Source of the DNA: Epiperipatus broadwayi | Lineage: Eukaryota; Onychophora; Udeonychophora; Euonychophora; Peripatidae | NCBI GenBank assembly: GCA_028023455.1 | Contig: JAQFVV010012536.1 | Location: 1,260,001 to 1,324,000, forward strand | Direction of reading: 5' to 3' | Length of the DNA: 64,000 nt | Translations under genes and position numbers: made by a program | Shown: positions 1-10,989 of the stretch, in pieces | How the letters are laid out: each line of letters begins with the position of its first letter | How positions within the stretch are numbered: the first letter of the stretch is position 1 | The notes under the pieces: generated by a model | Databases searched by the model: none | Seen by the model: only the letters and a program-made list of their open reading frames with translations | Told to the model about the DNA's origin: nothing

Positions 1-3000
1 TATTGCAGACTAATAGTTTATTATTCTCTACACACAAGAGCTCTTTTGAAAGATTTTGAGGGGATATTTTTTTTTTTTCAGTTTCAAAAATAAAACCATA
101 TATTTTCTGTTGCAAGCTTACATATTTACAATTTATTTCACAAAATACTTGTGTAATATTTATTTTTTTAAATATAATAAAGTGATTCAATTTAGATTTT
201 GTTTGAAAATATTTTCTTTAACTTGTAGATTGTGTTCACTGAAGATTTTTGTGTGCAGCTTTAACTTGCTCTTAAACCCCTGGTTTTTATTTATTTTGCT
301 GATTTTTATGGTTATTTTATCAAGATAAATGTATCGTATGATGCTGCCACCTTTATAATTATTTTACAACTAATAAATCAATAATATTTAAATTTAATGT
401 TATTACAATAAGATAAAGCCTGCCTTCTGAAGTGATTGGTTGTTTCTCATTTTCTACAAAAGAGAGCACTTGTCAACAATTTTGACAGTTCAATTGCTAA
501 TTCATATGCCTAGTTATTTTATGTTAATTATAATATGTTTTATTGATTTTTCACATCATGCATTTATTATTGTTATATGATAAGTAGTAGGATTATCAAA
601 GCTATTTTCATATATTGTTTTATTTATGCTTTTGAAATAGAGTATGTCATATGTGACATGTAGATCTAAATACTTTTACTTTGGCAAACATTTGTAATGG
701 TTTATTCTTATTAAGTTTACTAAGATTAGTGATATAATCCTAATTCTTTATTTACACTTATGGACAAGTGTGTACTTTTAGATTATTCCATCATTCTGCC
801 TATTGTATTTTTTGATGATTTGGGAAGAAAACATTAAAGGTATGTGTAATGACAACCATATGTTTAGTTTCTCATAATATTATCAGATCGTTTGACTACT
901 ATGATGCTGTTGGTATGCATAGCGTGCATATTTGATGTGCAAAAACCATGATAAAGTATTTTGAGTATAAACTTGTGTAATTATTTTATATTGGGCTTAT
1001 GAAATTATGCATCCTCTCCAAATCCAATGTCATTTTATTGTAGACAATATTTATTTGTTAATATATGGAATACTTTTTGTACTTAAGGCTTATTATAAAG
1101 AAAGCCAGATTAATAAAATAAATGTAAGGGCTTTCTGTATTCATGTGTAATACTATGTTTCTTTATATATTTAAATAAATTATTAAAATATTGTGATAAT
1201 TGTATTATTTTAATCATATTAAAATTTCAATAATTTATAGTAGCTATATTTTCTAGTATTAATAAAAAGTTGTTTTTATTCTTAAATTTTGATTTTGTAC
1301 CTGTATCATCATCTGCATGCTCAGAAATTCTAAATCACACAAATATAATAATGTTTGAAATATAAAAGTACAATAATACTTTGGAGTCACTTCATCAAAT
1401 TTTATGTTGCTTGATGTTAAATAATATCCAAGGTTAAGATTAATTTATTTTATTACTTTAATCTAGGTGTGATATATGAGTATGAACAAAATTCCTTTCT
1501 TACTGATAGCATCACAAGTATTATTCTAAATTGATGAAAAAGAAGAGTCATATTAAATATAAGAGTCTTATTATTAATTAAAATTAGGATTATTTACTTA
1601 TAGATGATAGCAAGATATTATTAAAAAAATGAATGATACTTTATTGGCAACTATCTATTTATTATTAAAATTTAAATATTAATTCTCTCATTTTTCATTA
1701 TATTCTGAGAGATTTCTTTGTTCTCACCAGAGTTAAGCTTTCAACTTTTACTTTGATATTAAACCATTATTATTTATCAGAATATAATAAATTTGACCTC
1801 ATTCGATATGTTTTTGTTTAGAAATTAAATAAATTTAAAAAAATCACATTTGATTTTCAGAATTATTTTAAAAGTTAGATTTTAATCAAAACAAAATGCT
1901 GTCATGTCATCAAATTTCAGGTAGAGCCAATTCAACTTGCAACATGAATAAAATCTTTTTTGTTTTAAAACTTGGAATGAATTATTTTTAATAACTACTA
2001 AATCTATCAATTTATGCTTTAAAAGTTAAAATTTTTTGTAATTTTTATGATATCGCTAAATATTATAACATCTGCTAAGTGACCTTATTTCTAGATTGCT
2101 ATGTTTTCTCCAACTGTAATCTTTATACTAACAATATTCAGAAGAAAATATTCTTTTATATTTAAAAATAAAACATTTCTGTAAAAAAATAAATATATAA
2201 TAAGAATTTATTTTTGACTTTTAATAATTCTTACACATTTACGATACAAATATAATCATAAATTTCCAAAAAATCAAGTTTTTAGACAATCGTAATATTT
2301 TCTCAAAGTAATCTCACAAAGTTTGAGAGCATGAAATATATAATGGATATCCATCATTGGCAGCACTTGAGATGCTTTGATGGATCACCTATTCAATTTT
2401 CCCACCATCTTTTTACCTTTTTTTGTATTTAAAATATTAGGAAATAAATATACATGAATTGTAAAGCTGTAATAAAAAAAAGGTTTACAAAATTTTCACC
2501 AGGGGGAAAAAACACAAATTTAATTTCTAGAAATCTCAAATGAAGCTTGACCATCTGGGTAACAAAACAGTTAATAATAAACATATTTGTTTACTATTAT
2601 TTGATGAGAAAGTCTTCAGTATATACTTTTAAACTCCTTGATTAGACTTACGAAATGCTTTAATAAGTGGAAATCTGCTCTATTTTTCGCTGCATATTAA
2701 GAACTTGATGGAAGTCTTTTGCATCCAAGAAAACGTTGGCAATCAAATAAAAACATTTCTAGAAAAAATTGAATTAAAATGTAGATAAACTCTCCAACTG
2801 AAGATTTTTTTAAAAGAATGTGAGGGAAACGTTTAATAGAATGGAAGACAAGAATGAATAGTTTAGCCGAATATGTTCTTACAATTTTTAAGAAGAGATA
2901 TCTGAAGAAAGTATAAAGAATCTCCAGAAAATAGTAACTCCATTTTTCCTCTATAAAAGAATGCTAATGGATTTATATCTCAGTAGTTTATAAGAAATTT
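1..3000. other. AT-rich intergenic or intronic DNA, no gene seen
   Basis: Both strands carry only short chance frames, poly-T and poly-A runs and scattered AATAAA-like hexamers. The 90-codon frame near the left edge is Phe/Ile/Leu-rich, as expected from translating T-rich DNA, and has no domain. The stretch could be part of a long intron or an intergenic region; nothing here decides between them. Confidence 0.6.
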
Positions 3001-3004
3001 GATG

Positions 3005-3095
3005 CCCGAGCTGAGAATATCGGAGTGAATCCTGGGATGTTCCAATCCCATGTTGTATGCTCTACCAACTGCACCAAAATGCTCATGGCTTTTCC
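3005..3095 (-). repeat. Degenerate tRNA-derived SINE (family 2)
   Basis: On the minus strand a box A-like stretch (GTGCAGTTGGTAGAGC) is followed about 30 bases later by a box B-like stretch (GGATTCACTCC). That spacing and content is the internal RNA polymerase III promoter of a tRNA gene. The flanks do not close a good acceptor stem, so this is a tRNA-derived SINE head rather than a working tRNA. Related tRNA-like stretches lie near 10.9 kb and 35.5 kb. Confidence 0.4.
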
Positions 3096-3374
3096 CCTAT
3101 AAAACTGTTTTATTGATTGGAAACATGTTTTTGTTCAAGATATATAAAGTCAAGTAGTAAATAAAGCAGACCAAAATTCATTTTTGGCATTTGGAAAGTT
3201 TAATTATTATAGTTTTAAGCCGCAAAAATGTTATGTTATTTCCATAAAACAAAGAATAATTTTATCTTGAAAATATTTGAATTAATAAAAATATAAAAAG
3301 AGTTTTGTCTATCATTAGTTATGCATGTATATATTTATTAAAATAATGATGAATTTTTTGTTTATTTTTTTAAG

Positions 3375-3453
3375 AACAATTAGCTACGACATAACAAATC
3401 AGCTATTCACTGAAAACCACTATTACAAGATGAAATTATTTTGTCTAGCAAAG
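3375..3453 (+). other. Possible internal exon (weak)
   Basis: A pyrimidine-rich run ending in TTTTTTTAAG precedes this 79-base stretch and AAAG/GTATGT follows it, matching metazoan acceptor and donor sites. One frame (starting at the second base) is open throughout and encodes 26 residues including ...YDITNQLF...; no family is recognised. A short open interval between splice-like signals in AT-rich DNA can easily arise by chance. Confidence 0.15.
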
Positions 3454-3888
3454 GTATGTGTCTGTTTTAATTATTACTTTACTTCATTACATCATAGCTG
3501 AATATTGCTTATAAAATACTGTAATAATTCCATTAAATTTCTAACATTTATAAACTATCCAAATCTTTTCTAATATAATACATATAAACAAACTTTTCCC
3601 AGTTGTTATTATTATGTAATACAATAGGTGAACTCCCCCAATTCTGGTTTATTAAGTAAATGAAATACTCTCAATCCCAAGCACAAGATAAAGCTTTTTA
3701 AAAGAACATACCATCTTATCTCTTTTATCTAAATTCATTTATATAGGCAAATCTGGGGCATGAAAAGAAACATGAAGAGTTTAAAATGATCATATTACTT
3801 CTCTATAACTACATTTGCTATGTTTTGTTTTTTTTACATTTGTAATTTTTTGCAATTTATAGCATGTCAATATCAAATCATATAATGA

Positions 3889-4515
3889 AATATGTAAATA
3901 CTTTTAAGATAGGCTATAACCTGTATCCAATGTGCTTTGAAATTTATAATAGTCAAGCAATATCTTTATTTTGCCAATAGAGGGACCTCTCAAACCATGA
4001 CACAAGATAGTGACTTTTATAAAGATAAGAGTGGCCTTCTTATCTTTGACCTAACTTTCCACTTATATAGGCCAATCTGAAGCATCTTGATTTGGGAGCA
4101 TGAAGCTGTTGTTCTCTCCATTGTTTAAGTCCACTATTGCCTATGCAAATTAACAGTCCCAAAATCTTACGATTTATAACATGTTAATATTATGATCTTT
4201 ATACTGGAAATATATAAACTATTGTAGAGTTATAATTATTTATTAAGCACACAGGAAGTATATGTAAATACTTTTAAGATATGCTATAATCTGTATCCAA
4301 TGCTTCCTAATCAAGATGCTTCAGATTGGCCTATATAAGTGGAAAGTTAGGTTAAAGATAAGATGGCAGCTCTTATCTTTATAAAAGTTGCTATATTGTG
4401 TTGGGCTTTGAGAGGAACCTCTATTGGCAAAATAAAGATATTGCTTGACTATTATAAATTTCAAGGCACATTGAATACAGATTATAGCCTGACTTAAAAA
4501 TATTTACATATACTT
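3889..4515. repeat. Inverted-repeat element with forward, partial forward and inverted parts
   Basis: The roughly 205-base left arm (3891-4095) reappears inverted at 4308-4512 with modest divergence. It includes the words CTTTATTTTGCCAATAGAGG and TTTCCACTTATATAGG. In the spacer, 4258-4302 is a truncated direct copy of the start of the left arm. The order is therefore forward, truncated forward, inverted, the same as in the hammerhead repeats further along. Weaker relatives of the outer sequence occur at about 3600-3775 and 4565-4690. No coding capacity and no hammerhead core was found here. Confidence 0.7.
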
Positions 4516-4815
4516 CCTGTGCACTTAATAAATAATTATAACTATAACGAAATATGTAAATATAAACTTTTTCCGGCAGTTAATATTATGTAATACACAA
4601 GATAAATATCCGAACACTGGTTTATTAAGTTTCTTTCCAAAGTGCTTTAGATTTACCTATATAAAAGAATTTAGTAAAAGTGACAAGACCATTCTTGGTC
4701 TTTGGATTAAAATTATTTTATTTACTTAATAAATCAGTTGTTAATAGATACATAGATATGTAGGTAGGCAGGAAAGGGATCAAGCAGGGAAATCAGTAGA
4801 TAAATGAATGATTGA

Positions 4816-5071
<256 letters not shown>

Positions 5072-5394
5072 TGTGTGTATATCAACAAGAAGATTTTCAC
5101 AGATTTATAGATGTAACAATCTAAACTTTTTATTAAATTTTCCATGCAATATTTTACGTAACTTTCAACTAAAACGTAATTAGACAAACAACCACTTAAA
5201 GGCTGTCATTGTAAATTGAAATTCTTTCACGTACTATTTTTCTGACCTATGTATGAACCAAATGTAGAACTATATTTAGTTTATATTCTAGCTTTAAATT
5301 AGGGAGATATCGGTTAGATGTTTAAAAATATATTTAAGCATTAAACAAACTCCATAAAAAGTTATGTATAATAACTAGAATATTTATAAGTTCA

Positions 5395-5970
5395 TAAAAA
5401 ATTTCTAATTATTATATATAACTTTTTATAGGAGCGATTTATTTTTGTATAAAAATAGTTGAGAATTTTGAGATATTCTCACTTATCACACATAAAATAT
5501 TAATGTATCATATATCTTCCTTATTTAATGTTAAGATATAAGCTGAAAACTACTTCCCTTTGTTTTTATTTTTTAAGTGTCATAGCATCGGCTGGAACGC
5601 GAACCCGCAACCCGGGCAACTGCCTGCAAGTGCAAGGCAGTCGCGCTGACCTCTCACCACCAATGCAAGACTACCTCCCTTTGTTTTAAAGATTTATCAG
5701 GCAAATAACAATACTTTAATACTTGTTTACAATTCGAGTTTTTAATTGGTTGTTCGCTTGAGTTTATTATAGATAAAGATTATTTAAAATTAGACATAAA
5801 AATTGAGGTTAACATTTTCATTACGTCAGTGAAAATCTTCTAATTATTATATATATAACTTTTTATAGAAGTTTGTTTACTTGTAAAAATATTTTAAATT
5901 TTTTTGATATTTCCAGTTTTTACATATATGAAATATTAATGTCTGATTTATCTTTTTTATTTAAAGTTAC
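5395..5970. repeat. Diverged direct repeat pair flanking a SINE
   Basis: About 140 bases at 5395-5535 (with TTCTAATTATTATATATAAC and TAAAATATTAATGT) recur in the same orientation at 5836-5970. The interval between them contains the SINE at 5568-5669. The copies differ at many positions, so the duplication is old. There is no coding capacity. Confidence 0.55.
5568..5669 (-). repeat. tRNA-derived SINE (family 1) with target-site duplication
   Basis: Minus-strand SINE with a tRNA-like head: box A-like TGGTGAGAGGTCAGCG, box B-like GGGTTCGCGTTCC, then a short tail ending in GTCATAGC and an A-rich 3' end (seen as T-rich DNA near 5568). It is flanked by a duplication of about 18 bases, ACTACTTCCCTTTGTTTT at 5549 and ACTACCTCCCTTTGTTTT at 5670, the mark of LINE-type target-primed integration. 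Other members are at 8.6, 23.3 and 34.3 kb. Confidence 0.8.
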
Positions 5971-6119
5971 AGTGCAACTTACAAATGATTCCACTTTTGA
6001 TTTAAAGCTAGATCTGGCAAATAAAGAAACTTTACTAGATTACAATAATAAATAATAATCATAATTTCTAAATGTTTTCCTGAAGGGTTGTAATAATGGT
6101 GTTTTCGTTGTATTTACTG

Positions 6120-6365
6120 TTTAGACCATCATCTAATATGAGTATCGAATGTCTTTAAAAAAATTTAACTTTATTTAAATATTCCAAATACATTCAGCTG
6201 TTAGTTATAGCACTAACTTGTTTGATGTGCTATTACTAACAGTTGAATGTATTTGGAATATTTAAATGACCAGTTTGATATGTTATTACTAACAGTTGAA
6301 TGCATTTGGAATATTTAAATAAAGTTAAATTTTTCTAAAGACATTCAATACTCATATTAGATGAT
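6120..6365. repeat. Palindromic PLE terminal-repeat fragment (family B)
   Basis: The left part (ATCATCTAATATGAGTATCG, then AACTTTATTTAAATATTCC) is repeated inverted on the right and ends in ATTAGATGATGG. The centre holds two direct copies of a TTACTAACAGTTGAATG word. The phrases about stopped-up TTTAAATA tails and 'TAACAGTTGAAT' recur near 8.1 and 45.85 kb next to PLE-like sequence, so I assign this to a Penelope-like terminal repeat. No frame of note. Confidence 0.5.
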
Positions 6366-6390
6366 GGAATTAATCCAAACAATAAATATA

Positions 6391-6652
6391 ACATCACATG
6401 ATCACCATCTCATACTAGCACATAATTGTTGTAAACAAAGGCAAAACTCTCCTTACAATAGTGCCACCCTGTGCCAACCAGAAACTAGTCTGGGGATATT
6501 GGATGAGTAGGCACTAGATAGGGATTTTATGCACAAGCCTTCTGGCATCCATTGATTACTCTGGTTGGCACAGGGTGGCACTACTGTATAGAGAGTTTTG
6601 CCTTTGTTTACAACAATTATGTGCTAGTATGAGATGGTGATCATGTGATGTT
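6391..6652. repeat. HH-B foldback element, short copy
   Basis: Arms of about 90 bases start at ACATCACATGATCACC and run through CAAAACTCTCC to GTGCCAACC. They recur inverted from GGTTGGCACAGGGTGGCAC to GATCATGTGATGT. The 80-base middle holds the words ACTAGTCTGGGGATATTGG and CACAAGCCTTCTGGCATCC, which belong to the same family. The hammerhead core itself is missing because the fold junction falls at the GAAACTAGTC segment. Confidence 0.8.
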
Positions 6653-6654
6653 TA

Positions 6655-7060
6655 GTGGTTTAACACCAATCCTGCCCAATAGGATAGTGGTGGCTATGGT
6701 TGTTTAAGAGCCAAAGACACCAAAATGTATGGGTGCTGAATTGAGTTCAGACCCATATAACTCAATAAGCTATTGAGCTTAGATTGAAAATATTATTGTG
6801 TTTTCAATTTCATTCTCATAGTTTTGTAGTAAAGTAGAGTTAAAGGGTGGCTGCTGGAGGGTTGCATTAGATCCTAAGATCTAGGTGCAGTGCTCTCAGG
6901 GCCAAGGCTCCTCACTGATGTTGGCCACAAGCCAGAAACTAGTCTGGGGATATTAGATGAGTAGGTATTAGATAGGGATTAGCCTTCTGGCATCCATTGA
7001 TTACTCTGGTTGGCACAGGGTAGCACTACTGTATGGAGAGTTTTGCCTTTGTTTAATAAA
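6655..7060 (+). repeat. HH-B repeat with hammerhead module
   Basis: A plus-strand copy of the HH-B family running from the AGTGGTTTAACACC region, through GCTGGAGGGTTGCATTAGAT, to TACTGTATGGAGAGTTTTG. It follows the palindromic copy directly, so two family members are adjacent. It holds no protein frame. The internal hammerhead-like module is listed separately. The most likely identity is the pLTR of a Penelope-like element, inferred from the ribozyme type and layout. Confidence 0.65.
6909..6950 (+). ncRNA. Hammerhead ribozyme-like module (HH-B)
   Basis: Type I hammerhead layout. The stem I 5' strand TCCTCA pairs with TGGGGA at the end (five Watson-Crick pairs and one T-G). The core CTGATGT differs from CTGANGA only at the last position (A9 to T). 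Stem II is TGGC...GCCA with loop CACAA. GAAA is intact, followed by stem III CTAG, where ACTAGT is self-complementary, then cleavage-site C. The A9 change probably lowers or abolishes activity in this copy. Confidence 0.6.
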
Positions 7061-7120
7061 TATAATTTCTAAATATTTGTAATTGCAAAGCAAAGTAACA
7101 ATCTCTAGCATCAAGTAGAG

Positions 7121-7491
7121 TCAAAAACCAATGGAAAGATAGAATGATACCATTCTATCTTTGGGCTCTGTTGTTATATAGCTTAGTTTTTGATTTGGTT
7201 TTTAAATTACAAGGTTAATTTTGTCTATTGTTTAAATTTATATACAGACTATTAAGAAGTTATGATTACTTATTTATTATTACAATTATTAAATCCCAAA
7301 TTTCACCTATGTTCAAAGGTGGTTAAAGCTAAGACTCGGTTTTTTATCCTTTCTATATATTAATGGTAATTGCAGAATATACAATAGACAAAATTTTCGT
7401 ATAATTTAAAAACCAAATCAAAAACTAAACTTATATAATAACAGACCACAAAGATAGAATAGAATTCTATCTGTACACTGGTTTTTGATGC
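7121..7491. mobile_element. Non-autonomous DNA transposon (MITE) with about 120-bp terminal inverted repeats
   Basis: The left end TCAAAAACCAATGGAAAGAT and following 120 bases, including TTAGTTTTTGATTTGG and AATTTTGTCTATTGT, are matched inverted from about 7375 to 7491. Each arm carries its own small hairpin (AAAGATAGAAT with ATTCTATCTTT). About 130 bases of AT-rich spacer separate the arms. No transposase is present and no clear target-site duplication was found. Confidence 0.7.
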
Positions 7492-7529
7492 TGCATAAAT
7501 CTTGGCGCTACATTACTTCCGCTTTGTAT

Positions 7530-7795
7530 TTACTAGATTATGCACTTTCAGTTAACAATGCCGGGTTTTAATTATTTGCTTGCTTGGTCATATCATAATT
7601 GAACGTTTTCTAAAATGCAAATTCCCACTAAATCTTTCAGGGAGGCTATAGAAATATGACCTTAAAAGAAAAATCAAAGAGACCTGCTTCATCTCACGAG
7701 ACAAAGACGCCATAAACAGGAAGGACACGTGCTATGCTTTATCGAAGAAATGGAATTAACACATTTGCATATCATTAAACGTATCAGCAAGCTAT
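7530..7795. other. CpG-retaining unique sequence, no gene seen
   Basis: Richer in C, G and CpG than its surroundings (GAGACAAAGACGCC, GGACACGTGC, TTATCGAAG) and without repeats I can match elsewhere in the window. It contains an ATTTGCAT octamer and an E-box-like CACGTG. It could be a conserved non-coding element, but nothing proves that. Confidence 0.25.
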
Positions 7796-8330
7796 GATTA
7801 TGAAGGCAAGATCCTTTGAAAGCGCTCAGCTCGTTTGTTTTTATTTATCTATTTTGTAATAACACTTTATAGCTTTTGGGAACAGTTGCGTCGTACACGC
7901 AACTTGCTAGAATAAAACTGTATTAACAAACGTGATGAAACAATAAAATTGTCAAATACAGTATTTGGAAAAGGTTTTTTTGCACAAATGAATATAAAAA
8001 ATACTGTCAAATTTAAGTCAAAGTGATATGTTGGTCTATTTCCATCATTTTATGAGTGAATGTTGAATGTATAGAAAAATTTAAAGTTTATTTAAGCTTT
8101 CCAAATAAAAACAACTTGTTAGTAATAACACACAAATAGTCAATACAGGTTCGTAATTACACAACGTTTCGAGTAGTATTATTCTCCACTTTTTTCAGGT
8201 GCTGCTGGCCTATATGCACAGTGACAATATTCGCTTAGAAGTTGGACTGGCATCTTTAGTCATTTACGTGATGTAGCAACCATGCGATACAATTGTCTCT
8301 GTTACATCTAAAGGCTTATGACTGTTTTTT
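7795..8330. repeat. PLE terminal-repeat-like sequence (family B)
   Basis: The start CCTTTGAAAGCGCTCAGCT recurs at about 45.7 kb. The later words TTTAAGCTTTCCAAATA, TTAGTAATAACACA and ACAACGTTTCGAG recur in similar order at 45.84-45.95 kb. On the minus strand the CGAAACGTTG / CTGAAAAA words resemble a decayed PLE hammerhead, but stem II does not close. Assigned to a Penelope-like terminal repeat by this shared order of motifs; no protein remains. Confidence 0.45.
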
Positions 8331-8591
8331 TCCACCCACTCACACGAAGGCAAGTGTTCTCTTGTCGCAACGTCACTTGTATATTTATTTTAATATTGTT
8401 TTATTAAATACTTTTGCTCCGAAAACATATTTTATAAAACATATTTTGCCCGTAAGAACATTCATTTCAACATATATATATATATAAAGGGAGTGTGCCA
8501 TAATCCAATTTTATTAGTATTACAATTTTTTTTAATTAACTGAAAAAATACTTTAGTCTAGAGAGTTTATTACATTATCAAGAAGAAATCG

Positions 8592-8705
8592 TTTACTGTG
8601 TCAAGCATTGGTGGTCGAGAGGTCAGCGACAGCTGCTTTACAAGCAGTTGTCCACGGGTAGCGGGTTCGCTTCCCGGCTGATGCTATGACACATAAGAAA
8701 AAAAA
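8592..8705 (+). repeat. tRNA-derived SINE (family 1), best-preserved copy
   Basis: Plus-strand SINE with box A-like TGGTCGAGAGGTCAGCG, a tRNA-like anticodon arm region, box B-like GCGGGTTCGCTTCCCGG, the tail GATGCTATGAC and a terminal poly-A. It is flanked by AGAAGAAATCG at 8581-8591 and 8706-8716, an 11-base target-site duplication. Its length of about 110 bases makes it one of the shortest SINE types. It would be transcribed by RNA polymerase III and mobilised by a LINE. Confidence 0.85.
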
Positions 8706-8719
8706 AGAAGAAATCGCTC

Positions 8720-10050
8720 ATCGTTTAGATAATAATTCCAAAATAGTGTCATTAAGAAATAGCTCTTAACAAAATCAAGCTAGTTTTTGGTCACCAAATA
8801 TTTGTAATGATTCTAGTAATATATATTTTTTATTAACGTATTTGCCTCCTACATATATTTAGCGCAAATACATTTTCTTATTCGCGAAAATAAAAAATGT
8901 AAATCTAAAATATATATCTGAATAGATTATTATAAATATAGCCATCCTTTAAAATTAATTTTAATTATAAAAATAGGTGGATAGGTATATTTTATTTACT
9001 TTCTAATCTGTTATATTATTTTCTCAATTAAATCTTTATTATTTATTATACGTTCGAATTTTTTTTTTTTTTTTTAAAGTAAAAAATACAGAAATAAAAA
9101 TAAAAAAAGACAAATTTTGTTTTGTAATTATCTAATTAAATAACGCATTTTAAGGAATCTTTTTGATTACAATCCTCTAAAGACTGTGCAGAAAACTCAT
9201 TTTATTATGATTCTGCCACATAATATGTTAATTTAGAAAAATCAATTTTAAAATTAATTAAATGATAATTATCCAGCTGAGATATGCGAGATCTTTTATT
9301 CAATTCTTATAACTGATAATGAGTCTGAGTTGGAGCATTACACTACTACATCCACACTTGGAAGGAATTTTACACAAGAAACTCATATTATTAAATGAAA
9401 TCAATAGTTTTACATGTGAAAACTAATTAATTTTGCTCTTTATTTTTCATTACTTTGAAGATTAGATTAATTAATGAATAGATTAATTAATGAACTGAAG
9501 CATTTATTGTAATTTGAGAAAGAAATGTTTGTTATGTTCACCATATTACATATGTATTTGTACATATATACATATGTACTGTTTACAGTTAATACATGTG
9601 TCTATCCATCGATTTATCTTCTGACTCAATTAAAGGAGATCCGCATCTTTATCAGAGCATCCACGAAATTCTCCTGCTGTTTGCTTTTTTAAATTATTTA
9701 ATTCGACTTAAATACTATTCTTATTCAAATAATCTAATTTACTTTTTCAACGATATTTATTAATCAGGCAAAGTATGTTCTCTCACTTTAGGATCTATAT
9801 CATAATGGGTCATTTGCTCAACTTATAAAAGACAATATTTATGAATCACATGCTGCAGACCACTGCTTTTCAAACTTTAGCGTGACCCTAAAGAATCAAA
9901 TGGCATGTGGTAAAACTATAATTTAAAATATTATTTCGTGGGAGTGGCTTTTTGAAGGTTCTAAACAATTTTTTTCCAAAAGATAAAATTGTCAATATTA
10001 AAAAAGAAAAAAAGAGAAGAAAGTATATTATGTCATGTTCAATGAATTTT
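8720..10050. other. AT-rich DNA, no gene seen
   Basis: Contains a poly-T run near 9060 and a short direct repeat (ATTAGATTAATTAATGAA) near 9470. No open frame or repeat family was recognised. Confidence 0.6.
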
Positions 10051-10059
10051 TTCAAAAGA

Positions 10060-10670
10060 TGAAAATAAAGATTGATTATGATGAGTTAAAAAAAGTTAAC
10101 AACAGCGAATACCTTGGTCAGATTATTACTACAGATGGAAACATAATGGATGAAGTTAACCATAGAATTAAACTTGGTTAGAGTGCTTTTGGTATAAATA
10201 AATTAATACTAAAATGAAATATGCCTAAATGTTTATTTATTTTACCAGATCTTACTTGTGGATCTGAGACTTGGACACTTAATTGAAGAACAATACAAAG
10301 ACTTCAGACCACTCAAAGATGTATGGAGAGATGCATGTTAGGAGTAACAAGAAGAGATCAAAAATGCAATATATGGGTAAGAGAACAAATGGGTGTTAGT
10401 GACATTGTTGAAAGAATTAAAAGACTGAAGTAGATTTGGTCTGGACAGATTTCTAGAAGAAATGATAATAGATGGACAATTCAAATCTTAAAACAGATTC
10501 CAAGAGATTGTAAAAGACCCAGAAAGAGAGCACACATGAGATGGATGGATGAAATATGAAAGTATGCAGGGATGATGTGACGAGAAGCTAGGTATCAGAG
10601 AAGATGGATTAAACTTGGAGAGACCTTCATCCTGCAGTGGATTGATAATAGTTGACAATGATGATGATGG
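10060..10670 (+). pseudogene. Non-LTR retrotransposon, C-terminal end of reverse-transcriptase ORF (broken)
   Basis: Read across frames, this gives the part of ORF2 downstream of the polymerase active site in an APE-type LINE. Recognisable blocks in order are NSEYLGQIITTDGN, a CGSETWTL segment, LQTTQRCMERCMLGVTRRD, NRWTIQIL, and the basic end motif RPRKRAHMRWMDE followed by a Trp-rich tail. Several in-frame stops (after LG, before RTIQ, in the KYAG block) and missing upstream RT motifs show a 5'-truncated dead copy. The 3' end is GACAATGATGATGATGG, a short tandem tail. Smaller pieces of the same family lie at 27.2, 36.3, 45.4 and 62.6 kb. Clade (RTE-like or CR1-like) is undecided. Confidence 0.75.
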
Positions 10671-10839
10671 TCATGGTATATTTATTTAAACATATATATT
10701 TTTGGTCATGTCATTAATCATATTTAAAAAATTACAATTTTTAGCAATTGTCTTCTCGTTACTTAACCCTTCCATAGATATAGCAAGAGTGTTCAAGTGT
10801 TCTTCATATTAGCTAAATGAACACTCTGTGCTTGCTATA

Positions 10840-10985
10840 TAAAAAAAGCATATAGCTTGATTGCTCAGGAGTTCATAAGAAGTACGAGTTCCAGAATCAT
10901 TCCTGAAACTTCCTGATCCCAAGTCAAATGGTTTACCAACAGTGCCAAACCGCCCAGGGTTGTGCTTGATGTAGTTACTAGCAAC
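10840..10985 (-). repeat. Degenerate tRNA-derived SINE (family 2)
   Basis: The minus strand shows a box A-like GGCACTGTTGGTAAACC and, about 30 bases later, a box B-like GGAATGATTCTGG. This resembles the elements at 3.0 and 35.5 kb. Too diverged for a functional tRNA; ends are not resolved. Confidence 0.35.
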
Positions 10986-10989
10986 ACAA

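Noticed and set aside
8155-8215. Possible hammerhead in the family B terminal repeat (minus strand)
   Set aside because: CTGAAAA lacks G8, and the bases between it and GAAACGTTG do not form a convincing stem II.
8592-8705. True tRNA gene
   Set aside because: Box A and B are present but the acceptor stem does not close, a poly-A tail and target duplications flank it, and other copies exist, all of which indicate a SINE.
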